64,000 nt of DNA from Labedaea rhizosphaerae (lineage in GTDB: Bacteria; Actinomycetota; Actinomycetes; Mycobacteriales; Pseudonocardiaceae): positions 1 to 64,000 of the forward strand of contig NZ_SNXZ01000001.1 in NCBI RefSeq assembly GCF_004362825.1. Reading direction: 5' to 3'. This document shows, one piece after another, positions 51,156 through 59,563 of the stretch. Position numbers and translations under genes: made by a program. The notes under the pieces were generated by a model, which did not search any database, was not told the origin of the DNA, and was given only the letters and a program-made list of their open reading frames with translations. Every line of letters begins with the position of its first letter. Within the stretch, counting starts at the first letter, position 1.

Positions 51156-52401
51156 CCGCCGCACGCCCGAACCAGGCACCACCTTGCTGGCCGAGCTGTC
51201 GGACATCGATGCCGCCGAGGTGGCCCGCTGCGCGCGTGTGCTGCTGCGCCACCCATTGCTGCGCCCCGGCGGCCCGGACGGCGACCTGGTCCCGCTCGTC
51301 TACCGCCACCGCGCCCCGCTGCAGGAGCTCTTCGCCACCCTGCTCGGCTACCGGCTGGTCGTCGAACGCCGGTTCGCCCGCCTCTACAAGGCCGGCGCGG
51401 GCCACGACCCGACCCGCGGCGAGAACGCCCTGAGCCCACGCGGGTACGCCTACGTCACGCTCGCCATGGCCGCGCTCACCGGTGTCGGCAAGCAGGTGTT
51501 GCTCTCCCGACTGGTCGCCGACATCCGTTCCGCCGCAACGGAAGCAGGCATCACGGTCACCGACGACCTCGCCGACCGGCGCGCGGTGACGGCGGCGTTG
51601 CGCCACCTGATCGGGCTCGGCGTGATCAACGAGACCGACGGCACGGTGGCCGGGCTCATCGGCGACCAGCCGGCCGAGGCGTTGATCACCATCGACACCG
51701 ATCTGCTCGGTCAGCTGCTCGCCGGGCCGCTGGCCACGGCGGACACCCCGGACGAGCTGATCGCGCAGGCCACCCACCCCGAGCAGCTGGGCGTCGAGCA
51801 CGCGGTGCGGCGCCAGCTCGTCGAGGATCCCGTTGTGCTGCACGCGGATTTGCCGCCCGAGCACGCGGAATGGCTGCAGCGCAGGCAACGCCGCGAGTCG
51901 ATGCTGCTCGAGCGCTGCTTCGGCCTGGTCACCGAGACCCGCGCCGAGGGCGTCGCGGTCACCGACCCCGAGGAATACCTGACCGACATCCCGTTCCCGT
52001 CCACCGGCACGATCGCCCGCATCGCCCTGCTCGCGTTGCCGGAGCTGCTCGACCCCGAGGACGCGCTCGACCTCGACGTGCACCGCGACGACGGCCGCGT
52101 GCCGGTGTCCGCCGAGCGGGTCCGGCTGGTCTGCGACCGGCTGCTCAACGACTACCCGACGGCGTGGTCGCGGCAGGCCACCGAGGACCGGGATGCCTTG
52201 CCCGGCACCGTGATGGCGTTGCTGGTCACGCAGCGCCTCGCGGTCGCGGAGGGCGACGGCTGGCTGCTCAGCCCGGCCGCGCACCGCTGGCTGCCCTCGC
52301 CGGACGACACCCCGGCCAAGAGCGCCGCCCCCGAGCAGCCACCGCCGGAGGTGCCCGGCTGGTCCCTGTTCGACGATCCCGATGCGAAAGAGAACCCATG
52401 A
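51148..52401 (+). CDS. jetB: Wadjet JetB-like protein (TIGR02678/DUF2398)
   Basis: 417 residues. RHPLLRPGGPDGDLVPLVYRH, LLGYRLVVERRFARLYKAG, LSPRGYAYVTLAMAALTG and AVTAALRHLIGLGVI match the TIGR02678 family, the KITE-like winged-helix subunit of the Wadjet SMC complex. It overlaps jetA by 8 bp and jetC by 4 bp (ATGA), so the three are translationally coupled. Confidence 0.85.
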   Translation: MADRRTPEPGTTLLAELSDIDAAEVARCARVLLRHPLLRPGGPDGDLVPLVYRHRAPLQELFATLLGYRLVVERRFARLYKAGAGHDPTRGENALSPRGYAYVTLAMAALTGVGKQVLLSRLVADIRSAATEAGITVTDDLADRRAVTAALRHLIGLGVINETDGTVAGLIGDQPAEALITIDTDLLGQLLAGPLATADTPDELIAQATHPEQLGVEHAVRRQLVEDPVVLHADLPPEHAEWLQRRQRRESMLLERCFGLVTETRAEGVAVTDPEEYLTDIPFPSTGTIARIALLALPELLDPEDALDLDVHRDDGRVPVSAERVRLVCDRLLNDYPTAWSRQATEDRDALPGTVMALLVTQRLAVAEGDGWLLSPAAHRWLPSPDDTPAKSAAPEQPPPEVPGWSLFDDPDAKENP

Positions 52402-55400
52402 CACCCCATGACGCGACATCTGGCCACGGGGCCGTCAACCGCACCTCAGGGGAACGTGACGCAACCCAGCCACAATCACGAGACCAACTGGCACCTTCCG
52501 TACACAACGCAACCGGCGGAGAGAAATCCGGGGAGGCGGGACAGGCGGCCCCGATCTCCCGGTGGCGGTTGCACCGTGGCGGGATCGTCAACATCTGGCA
52601 GTACCGCGAGCAGGTCTTCGACTTCTCCGGCGGCCGCGCGGTTTTCCAGGGCACCAACGGTTCCGGCAAGTCCCGCACGCTGGAGCTGCTGCTGCCGCTG
52701 TGCCTGGACGGGGATCTGCGCCACCTGGGTTCCAAGGGCGCGGGCACGGTGTCGATCCGCCGCCTCATGCTCGACGACTACGACGGCGGCCCGAACCGCA
52801 TCGGCTACGCGTGGATCGAGCTGGAGCGCGACGGTGAATCCGGTCCCCAAGGTCCAGAGAAGCAGTACCTGACGTGCGGGCTCGGGGTGAAGGCGTCGGC
52901 GACCTCGCAGCAGATCAGCGATTCGTGGCGATTCGTGACGCCGCAACGGATCGGCTTCGACGTGCAGGTGGTCGGCAGCGACCGCGTGCCGCTGGGTCCG
53001 GCCGCGTTGCGCGATGTGCTCGGGGCCGACCGCGTGCTCGACGAGGCGGCTTTCCGGGCGAAGGTGGCCGAGACGGTCTACGGCGTGCCCGCCCCGCGTT
53101 ACGGCGACCTGCTGCACCTGCAGCGCACGTTGCGCAACCCCGACATCGGCCTGAAGGTGCTGGAGGGGCAGCTCGAGCAGATCCTGTCCGACGCGTTGCC
53201 GCCGCTGGACGCGGGCATGATCGAGCAGCTCGCGGCGTCGTTCGAGGACCTGGAGTCGATCCGGGAGAACATCACCAGCCTCGCCTCCGCCGACACCGCG
53301 TTGCAGGCGTTCCTCGACGGCTACCGCGGTTACGCGCTGGGCGCGTTGCGTTCCTCGGGCACGGCCGCGCGCGCCGCTCAGTCCACTGTGGACAAGGCGT
53401 TGGCCGAGGTGCGCCGGTTGAGCAACCGGCTCGACCAGCACAAGGCCCAGCACGACGAGGCCCGCGAGCAGGTCACCGCCATGGAGACCCGCGAGGTCGA
53501 GCTCGAAGAGGGCGTCGCCGCGCTCAAGGAGCTGCCCGCCTACCTGGGCCTGCGTGACCTGCAGGACCGCGAGCGGCTGGTCGGTCAGGCCCGTGAGGGT
53601 GCGGTGCGCGCGTTGGAGAACGCGGCCAGCATGCGTGCCAACGCCGACCGCGCCGTGGAGACGGTGCTGACCGCGTTGCGCCGCCTGAGCGAGGACACCG
53701 ATTCGGCGATCGAGCACGCCGGCACCACGGCGGCGAAGCTGGCCGCGGCCGGGCTCGACCGCAACCTGGCCCCGAAGGTGCCCGCCGCGCCCATGGCCGA
53801 GCCACGCACCAAGGCCGACAAGGTCCGGGCCAAGCCCGACCCGGAGGCCGAGCCGCTGGAGATCCAGCGCCGGGTCCCGCCGACGCTGGCCCCCGACGAG
53901 CTGACCGAGGCGCTGACCGCGGCCGCCGCGCAGGCCGCCGAGGCGATCAGTGCTGCCACGCAACGGGTCGCGCTCACCTCGTCGTTGTACGAGCGGGCCG
54001 CCGGTGCGGACAAGCGTGACCAGGACGTCGACCGCCTGCGTGACACCGCACGCCAGGCCCAGATCGAGGCGACCGAGGCCGCGGGCCGGCGCAACGAGGC
54101 CCGCCAGCGGCTCACCGACGCCGCGCACGTGTGGTGTGAGCAGGCCGAACAATGGACGCTGGCCGGTCCGTTCGCGGGCGACCACGCGCCGCGCCCGCCG
54201 CGCCCGGGCACCGTCGACGACGTGCTCGCCGACCCCGGGGCGACCCGCGCCGCGCACGAGACCGCCCGTCAATGGGCCGCGCCGCACCTGCGTTCGCTGC
54301 GCCAGCGGGTGGCCGGTGCCGAACAGCTGGTGTCCGGTGTGGACAAGCAGATCGCCGAGACCGAGGCGCGGTTGATCGAGCTGCGCAAGGGCCGCGACAC
54401 CACGCCCGCGCGCCACCCCTATGTCGCCGCGTCGCGGGACACCGAGGCCGGCGCGCCGTTCTACCGGCTCGTCGATTTCGCGCCCGGCGTCTCCCCCGAA
54501 TCGCGCGCGGGCATCGAAGCGGCGCTGCAGTCGTCCGGCTTGCTGACCGCGTGGGTCGGCCCCGCCGAGGACGACGACATCTGGCTGGACGGCGCCGAAC
54601 CCGTCTCCGGACCGTCGCTCGCCGACGTGCTGGTCCCCGCCGTCGAGACTGGTTCCCCGGTGTCGGCGCAGGTCGTGGCGGCCCTGCTGCAGTCGATCGC
54701 GCTGGACGCGGACGGGGCGCTTTCCGTGAGCCCGTCCGGGCAGTGGCGGGCCGGCGTGCTGCACGGCGCACTGTCCAAAGCGGACGCCGAGTACGTCGGC
54801 GCAGGCGCCCGCGACGCGGCCCGCACGCGGGCGGTCGCCGAGCTGTCGGCGACGCTGGAAGAGCTTGCGGCGCAACGGGACACGGCTGTCGAAGAGCTGA
54901 ACACCGCGCAACGCGACGTGACCGCCTGGGAGAGCCACCTCGAGGCGTTCCCGGACGACCGCGCCCTGATCACCGCGCACGCGACCGCCGCGGCGGCCGA
55001 CACCCTGGCCGTCGAGGGCGCCTCGCGCGCCGAACGGCTGCGGGCCGAGCTGGACGCCGAGCAGGGCCGGTTCGCCGCCGTGCGCACGGAGTTGGCGCAG
55101 GACGCGGCGGCCGCCGGGCTGCCCGCCGAGACCGAGGCGTTGCGCCGGGCCAACGCGGCCGCGACCGAGGCCCGCACCAGCGCGCAGCAGTTGCGCGAGG
55201 CGTTGACCCGCCGCTGCGTGAGCACGGTCCGCGACCTCGCCGACGCCCTGCACGACCACGCCGCGGCCGACGACGACCGGGACACCGCCGAGCAGGCCGC
55301 CGAGGCCCAGTGCACGGCGTTCGCCCGCGAAGCGCGCGCGCTGGAAGACCTGCGTTCGTCCATCGGCGGCGAGGCCGAGGAGATCTCCCGGCGCCTGGCC

Positions 55401-56651
55401 GCGATGGAGTCGCAGCGCCGCGAGGTGCGTGCCGGGCTGCCCGCCGCGCGCGAGGCCGCCACCGAGGCGTCGAACCAGGTCGCCAAGACCGAGACGCTGC
55501 TGGAGACCCGGCGCGCGGAGATCGACGGCAAGCGCGAGGCGGCCGATCGTGCCGTCGCCGCGTTCCGCGAAGCCCTTGCCGCGCCTGGGGTTTGGCCCGC
55601 CGCCGTGCCCGGCAATGAGACAGTGCCCGGCAGCGAGACGGCGCCCGAGGACCCCGACGAGGCGATGACGGCCTTGGAGGCGGTGAGCACGAAGACGGTC
55701 GCCGAGGAGAAGGTGATCACCAAGCTCCAGGCGTTGCAGACGGCCTTGGCAGGCAGCCACAACGTGCTGACCGAACGGCACGCCGGGCTGCTGACCGTGG
55801 TGGTCGCCGCCGAGGACGGCCCGCGTCCGGTGGCGGTCGCGGCCACCCGCGTGGCCGAGCGGCTGAACGAGCGGCGCGGTTATCTGACGGAGTCCTACCA
55901 GGGGATCTTCGCGCTGCACCTGGTCCGCGAGCTGGCCGACCGGTTGTCCGCGCAGATCGAGATCGCCGAGGACCTGTGCCGGCGCATGAACGACGTGCTC
56001 GACACGGCGCGGTCCAGCCAAGGCGTGCACGTGCAGCTGGAGTGGCGCCCGGCGTCGTGGCTGGACGACGCGACGACGGAGGCGCTGACGTTGTTGCGCA
56101 CCCCGTTCGCCAAGCGCACGCCGGATCAGGACGAACGGTTGCGGCGGGCGTTCACCGAGCGCATCGAGGCCGAGCGGGACGCGGCCAACGACAGTTATTC
56201 GGAGATCCTGGCGCGCGCGCTGGACTACCGCGCCTGGTTCGCGTTCACCGTGCGGGTGCGCGACACGGGGCCGGACGGCAAGCCGCGGCTGCGCCGGTTG
56301 CGCCAGCTGTCGTCGGGTGAGACCCGCCTGATCTCGTACGTGACGTTGTTCGCCGCGGCGGCCGCCTTCTACAGCGCGATCGCGGCCGGAGCGGCCGGGA
56401 TGGAACCGCTGCGCCTGGTGTTGCTCGACGAGGCGTTCGAGCGCCTCGACGACCCGACGATCGCCCGCATGCTCGGGTTGCTGGTGGACCTGGACATGGA
56501 CTGGGTGATCACGTGGCCCAGCGGCTGGGGCGTGTCACCGAAGATCCCGCGGATGCACATCTACGACGTCCTGCGCCCCAAGTCCGGCCACGGCGTGGCG
56601 TGCACCCACACCACCTGGGACGGCGCCGCCCTGGACCGCGACGACCCCTGA
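52398..56651 (+). CDS. jetC: Wadjet JetC-like SMC ATPase (TIGR02680)
   Basis: 1417 residues, the usual length for TIGR02680. Head motifs: Walker A GTNGSGKS (Lys about 91), signature LSSGETRL (about 1304-1311) and Walker B LVLLDEAFERLDD (Asp-Glu about 1344-1345). Long coiled coils of Ala/Glu/Arg flank a hinge-like globular part near 680-800 (FYRLVDFAPGVSPESRAGI). A 50-residue polar N-terminal extension precedes the head. The ATPase powers DNA loop extrusion. The expected fourth gene, the JetD nuclease (TIGR02679/DUF2399), does not follow. Confidence 0.9.
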   Translation: MTPHDATSGHGAVNRTSGERDATQPQSRDQLAPSVHNATGGEKSGEAGQAAPISRWRLHRGGIVNIWQYREQVFDFSGGRAVFQGTNGSGKSRTLELLLPLCLDGDLRHLGSKGAGTVSIRRLMLDDYDGGPNRIGYAWIELERDGESGPQGPEKQYLTCGLGVKASATSQQISDSWRFVTPQRIGFDVQVVGSDRVPLGPAALRDVLGADRVLDEAAFRAKVAETVYGVPAPRYGDLLHLQRTLRNPDIGLKVLEGQLEQILSDALPPLDAGMIEQLAASFEDLESIRENITSLASADTALQAFLDGYRGYALGALRSSGTAARAAQSTVDKALAEVRRLSNRLDQHKAQHDEAREQVTAMETREVELEEGVAALKELPAYLGLRDLQDRERLVGQAREGAVRALENAASMRANADRAVETVLTALRRLSEDTDSAIEHAGTTAAKLAAAGLDRNLAPKVPAAPMAEPRTKADKVRAKPDPEAEPLEIQRRVPPTLAPDELTEALTAAAAQAAEAISAATQRVALTSSLYERAAGADKRDQDVDRLRDTARQAQIEATEAAGRRNEARQRLTDAAHVWCEQAEQWTLAGPFAGDHAPRPPRPGTVDDVLADPGATRAAHETARQWAAPHLRSLRQRVAGAEQLVSGVDKQIAETEARLIELRKGRDTTPARHPYVAASRDTEAGAPFYRLVDFAPGVSPESRAGIEAALQSSGLLTAWVGPAEDDDIWLDGAEPVSGPSLADVLVPAVETGSPVSAQVVAALLQSIALDADGALSVSPSGQWRAGVLHGALSKADAEYVGAGARDAARTRAVAELSATLEELAAQRDTAVEELNTAQRDVTAWESHLEAFPDDRALITAHATAAAADTLAVEGASRAERLRAELDAEQGRFAAVRTELAQDAAAAGLPAETEALRRANAAATEARTSAQQLREALTRRCVSTVRDLADALHDHAAADDDRDTAEQAAEAQCTAFAREARALEDLRSSIGGEAEEISRRLAAMESQRREVRAGLPAAREAATEASNQVAKTETLLETRRAEIDGKREAADRAVAAFREALAAPGVWPAAVPGNETVPGSETAPEDPDEAMTALEAVSTKTVAEEKVITKLQALQTALAGSHNVLTERHAGLLTVVVAAEDGPRPVAVAATRVAERLNERRGYLTESYQGIFALHLVRELADRLSAQIEIAEDLCRRMNDVLDTARSSQGVHVQLEWRPASWLDDATTEALTLLRTPFAKRTPDQDERLRRAFTERIEAERDAANDSYSEILARALDYRAWFAFTVRVRDTGPDGKPRLRRLRQLSSGETRLISYVTLFAAAAAFYSAIAAGAAGMEPLRLVLLDEAFERLDDPTIARMLGLLVDLDMDWVITWPSGWGVSPKIPRMHIYDVLRPKSGHGVACTHTTWDGAALDRDDP

Positions 56652-56727
56652 CGCGTCGCAACCCTCCGCCCTGGACGCAGAGTGATCAATCAGGCGCTCT
56701 ATGTGGAGGTCAGCGTGAGGGGGAGCC

Positions 56728-57351
56728 ATGGCGAGGTCGCGCACCAGCACTTTCGTGCCGCTTCTGATCGTGCTGGGCGTAATAGCTGTGCTCAGTCCCC
56801 AGCTCATCGGCAAAGTCGGCGGCCTGTTCGGCGACAGCGAACCAACGCTGATCGGCACAGGTGAGACCGCATTCCTCGTTGGCTCTGACGGCGAGTCCGA
56901 GGCCGAGCGCTGCGATGCCGATGAGCTGCTGCGCAACCGGCGCTGTGACAAGCTCAAAGTCGTGGTCATCGACGCGGCGAAGATGCCGTTCATCGCACGC
57001 AACATCAAGCTGGCATGGACTGATGGCAAGCCTGCAGTGTTGACCCGCAATTCGACCAAGCGAGCCACCAACCGCGCTGCCGCCTGCGGTGGCTTCGTGG
57101 CGAAGTATCCCCGTGGCTCGTGCGACGAGTACGCCTTCGCCACCACCGAACAGGGCGGTGCCGGCGCTCGAACGGAAGAGGTGCCCTTGCGCGAACAACG
57201 GTGCCAAGGCGGGGCGGTCAACGCTGGATACGTCAGGGCGAACATCCAGCAAGGAGAAGACTTCCTGGTGGTCATCTGGAGTCCCAGCGACATCGCCGGT
57301 AGCGCCTTCACCGGAGACGACGCCGCCAAGGACCAGTCGTGCGACGGTTGA
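56728..57351 (+). CDS. Membrane-anchored NucA/NucB-like deoxyribonuclease
   Basis: 207 residues. One N-terminal TM anchor (about 9-27), then an outer domain with VVVIDAAKMPFIARNI, ACGGFVAKYPRGSCDEYAFA and EEVPLREQRCQGG. The CDEY-FA and V..REQ..QGG blocks are hallmarks of the NucA/NucB extracellular DNase family used in competence and sporulation. Base composition is less GC-rich than neighbours, hinting at transfer. It starts 76 bp after jetC with a GGGGGAG site. It overlaps the next gene by 13 bp. Confidence 0.72.
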   Translation: MARSRTSTFVPLLIVLGVIAVLSPQLIGKVGGLFGDSEPTLIGTGETAFLVGSDGESEAERCDADELLRNRRCDKLKVVVIDAAKMPFIARNIKLAWTDGKPAVLTRNSTKRATNRAAACGGFVAKYPRGSCDEYAFATTEQGGAGARTEEVPLREQRCQGGAVNAGYVRANIQQGEDFLVVIWSPSDIAGSAFTGDDAAKDQSCDG

Positions 57352-57914
57352 GCGAGCACTACTCATGGGTTGAGCACGAGTACGACCTCGCGTGGACGAT
57401 CGCCGTCATCGCAGACCGGAGGGCGGCTGAGGTGCTTGCCGCGTACGGATCGACTGCGGAGCACGGTGAGCTGACCGTGCGGGCAGCACTGGTCGAGCGC
57501 GCCGAGCACTTCGACGACTACGGCCTGCTCCAAGTGCTCGACGTCCGCGGCGCCGTCGTGGCAATCGAACCCAACGGCTGGACCGGCACCGCACCCGCAC
57601 TCGCGGAACGCCTGTCGGTCGACGGCGGGCATTTCTTCGCTGTCTATTGGAGTCCGTCGGGCTGCCAAATCGTCGAGGCCCGCGACGGTCGGCTGACCGG
57701 CCGGTTCGATCCGACCTTCATCGGGTCGGCGGCGGGAGCCAACGACCTGCTGCCCGGCTGGGTGGAACCCGAGGATTTTCCTTTGGCGCACGTCGAGGCG
57801 TCTTCGCTGGCAGCACTTGAACGACGAACGGGCGTTGCCGTCGACCGGTCGTGGATCGACAAACCTTTGACCACCTACCGGCTCCCGCCGGCTGGTGGTC
57901 GTTCGGCCGAATGA
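57339..57914 (+). CDS. DUF6461-like protein, possible partner of the NucA/NucB nuclease
   Basis: 191 residues, soluble. The sequence pattern (YSWVEHEYDLAWTIAVIADRRAAEVLAAYG, VVAIEPNGWTG, GHFFAVYWS, LPGWVEPEDFPLAHVEASSLAALERRTGVAVD) fits the DUF6461 family of actinobacteria, whose role is unknown. The GTG start lies inside the 3' end of the nuclease gene, implying coupled translation. A regulator or immunity role is inferred from the pairing only. Confidence 0.68.
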   Translation: MRRLSEHYSWVEHEYDLAWTIAVIADRRAAEVLAAYGSTAEHGELTVRAALVERAEHFDDYGLLQVLDVRGAVVAIEPNGWTGTAPALAERLSVDGGHFFAVYWSPSGCQIVEARDGRLTGRFDPTFIGSAAGANDLLPGWVEPEDFPLAHVEASSLAALERRTGVAVDRSWIDKPLTTYRLPPAGGRSAE

Positions 57915-57929
57915 GACCCCTTACCCACA

Positions 57930-58081
57930 AGGCGCGTCCCACACTCACGCCGGGTGTGTCCCCCGTTCCGGCAGGGCGTGTCCCCCGCTCCCGCCGGGTG
58001 TGTCCCCTCGTCCGGCCGGGTGTGTCCCCCGCTCCCGCAGGGTGTCCCCTGTTCCGGCAGGGTGTGTCCCACGCTCAGGCG
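57930..58081. repeat. Tandem array of 22-bp units (array 2)
   Basis: Seven units matching those of array 1; the sixth is 20 bp because one GT pair is missing. The first and last units are degenerate. It follows the DUF6461-like gene, and the last unit overlaps the final codons of the convergent 84-residue gene. Confidence 0.82.
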
Positions 58082-58329
58082 GGTTGGTGGTTGTTGGGTT
58101 GCAGGTAGTCGATCACGGTGCGCAGGGACTCGACCATCGTGTCGAGTTGGTCGATGGCCGCGACTGCCTGCTCGGCGGCCTTGCGCAAGCGCGGGTCGTT
58201 CCCGGCCTCGGCGAGGGTTTTCAGCGGCGGGATGACCCGGCGCGTGACGTGCCAGCGGTTGGCGGTGGCGTCGATGCGGGTGGCCCACAGGATGCGCAGC
58301 ATCTCGGGCAGGTTGGCTTGCTCGCTCAT
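58075..58329 (-). CDS. Small helical protein of unknown function
   Basis: 84 residues, mostly helical (EMLRILWATRIDATANRWHV, LRKAAEQAVAAIDQLDTMVE). No family was recognised. It is divergent from the XRE regulator, 90 bp away, and may be controlled by it. The ribosome binding site is weak; the frame stays open upstream but only this part looks natural. Confidence 0.55.
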   Translation of the reverse strand: MSEQANLPEMLRILWATRIDATANRWHVTRRVIPPLKTLAEAGNDPRLRKAAEQAVAAIDQLDTMVESLRTVIDYLQPNNHQPA

Positions 58330-58419
58330 GCCTACCACTATCGGGTCGGAATCAGTCGGACCGGAATTTCCGGGTGCGATCATGTGAACACGCACGGTCA
58401 GCACCCGGGGGAGAATCTC

Positions 58420-59265
58420 GTGACGCAGAAAAAGCCGCCACTTCGTCGGCGCCGCCTGGGACGGCGGCTGCGTGCCCTGCGGGAATCCGCCGGGCTGACG
58501 TTGGACGAGGCCGCGCGCTCCTTGGACATGAGCCGAACCTCGCTGTTCCGGATCGAGAGCGCCGAGACCAAGGCCAACGTGCACGTCGTCCGCTCGATGA
58601 TGGACCTCTACGACCACTACGAGGAAGGCCTGCTCCAAGCAGTCCGCGACGCCGCCGAACCCAGCTGGTTCATCACCTACGGCGTACAAGACATGGGCTA
58701 CACCGACGCCGAGACCGAAGCCAGCCGAGTCTGGATCTATCCAGGCATGCAACTACCCGGTCTCTTGCATGTCGAGAACTACATTCGTGCGCAGCTCGCT
58801 CACGCCAGCCGCCGCCGAAGCGCAAAGCAGGTGGAGAACCAGGTTGCGGTGCGGCACATCCGTCAGCGGCGGCTCACCAGCCTCGACAACCCGCTCGACC
58901 TGGTCGCAGTCATCGACGAAGCCGCACTTACCAGAGAGATCGGTGGGCCACTCGTGCTCCGCGAGCAGCTCGATCACCTGGTGATGATGGCCGAACTGCC
59001 ATCAGTAACTCTTCATGTGCTGCCCCAGCGAACATGTCCTGTCAACGCACTGGATGGCAGCTTTGCCCTGCTGGGCTTTCCCAATCCAGACGAACCAGAT
59101 CTGCTGTACCACGAGTACGTGACTGGAGCACTGCATATTGAGGACGAGGAAGAGGTCCGGGCAGCTAGACTGAGGTTCGACTCGCTCCGAGGCGAGGCAT
59201 TGAACCAGGCGGACTCGGTGGCCCTCATCGAGCAACACGCCATCGAACTGCCCGCATCATCTTGA
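58420..59265 (+). CDS. XRE-family regulator with DUF5753 domain
   Basis: 281 residues. N-terminal HTH (about 10-60: RLGRRLRALRESAGLTLDEAARSLDMSRTSLFRIESAE) and C-terminal DUF5753 domain (WIYPGMQLPGLLHVENYIRA, VIDEAALTREIGG, LPSVTLHVLPQ, LLYHEYVTGALHIEDEEEV). These regulators are paired with small DUF397 proteins, as here, and are common in actinobacterial development (BldB/WhiJ-like systems). The GTG at 58420 has GGGGGAG 6 nt upstream. The next gene starts 14 bp after its stop. Confidence 0.92.
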   Translation: MTQKKPPLRRRRLGRRLRALRESAGLTLDEAARSLDMSRTSLFRIESAETKANVHVVRSMMDLYDHYEEGLLQAVRDAAEPSWFITYGVQDMGYTDAETEASRVWIYPGMQLPGLLHVENYIRAQLAHASRRRSAKQVENQVAVRHIRQRRLTSLDNPLDLVAVIDEAALTREIGGPLVLREQLDHLVMMAELPSVTLHVLPQRTCPVNALDGSFALLGFPNPDEPDLLYHEYVTGALHIEDEEEVRAARLRFDSLRGEALNQADSVALIEQHAIELPASS

Positions 59266-59279
59266 AAGAGGCGAACACC

Positions 59280-59543
59280 TTGTCCACAGTGGACTTCTCG
59301 GGGCTGGCGTGGCGCAAGAGCAGCCGCAGCACGGCCAACGGCGACAACGGCGAGTGCGTGGAGATCGCCTTCACTCACGACTGGCGCAAGAGCAGCCGCA
59401 GCACGGCCAACGGCGACAACGGCAACTGCGTGGAGATCGCCTTCACCGGTCCCGTGGTCGCTGTGCGTGACTCGAAGAACCCCGAGGCCACCCCACTGGC
59501 CATCCCGGCCACCGCTTTCACCAACTTCCTGCGCTCGGTGTAG
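59280..59543 (+). CDS. DUF397 protein with an internal duplication
   Basis: 87 residues. A normal DUF397 protein has one WRKSSRS...CVEIA block followed by VAVRDSKNPEAT and a hydrophobic tail. Here the WRKSSRSTANGDNG-CVEIAFT block occurs twice, 24 residues apart, because of a 72-bp tandem duplication. The TTG at 59280 is chosen: AGAGG lies 8 nt upstream and the protein begins MSTVDFSGLAWRKSS, as in the family. An earlier TTG (59262) overlaps the regulator stop. Probably acts with the upstream XRE regulator, as in WhiJ-type systems. Confidence 0.88.
   Translation: MSTVDFSGLAWRKSSRSTANGDNGECVEIAFTHDWRKSSRSTANGDNGNCVEIAFTGPVVAVRDSKNPEATPLAIPATAFTNFLRSV
59310..59446 (+). repeat. 72-bp in-frame tandem duplication inside the DUF397 gene
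   Basis: The 65 bp at 59310-59374 recur at 59382-59446 with only two mismatches; the period is 72 bp (24 codons). Near-identity suggests a recent event. Confidence 0.92.
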
Positions 59544-59563
59544 CCGAGGTGTAAGACGGCCCC

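Noticed and set aside
52476-56030. A 1184-codon minus-strand open frame opposite jetC
   Set aside because: Shadow of the SMC gene; no motif, no start signal, and jetC has all expected catalytic residues.
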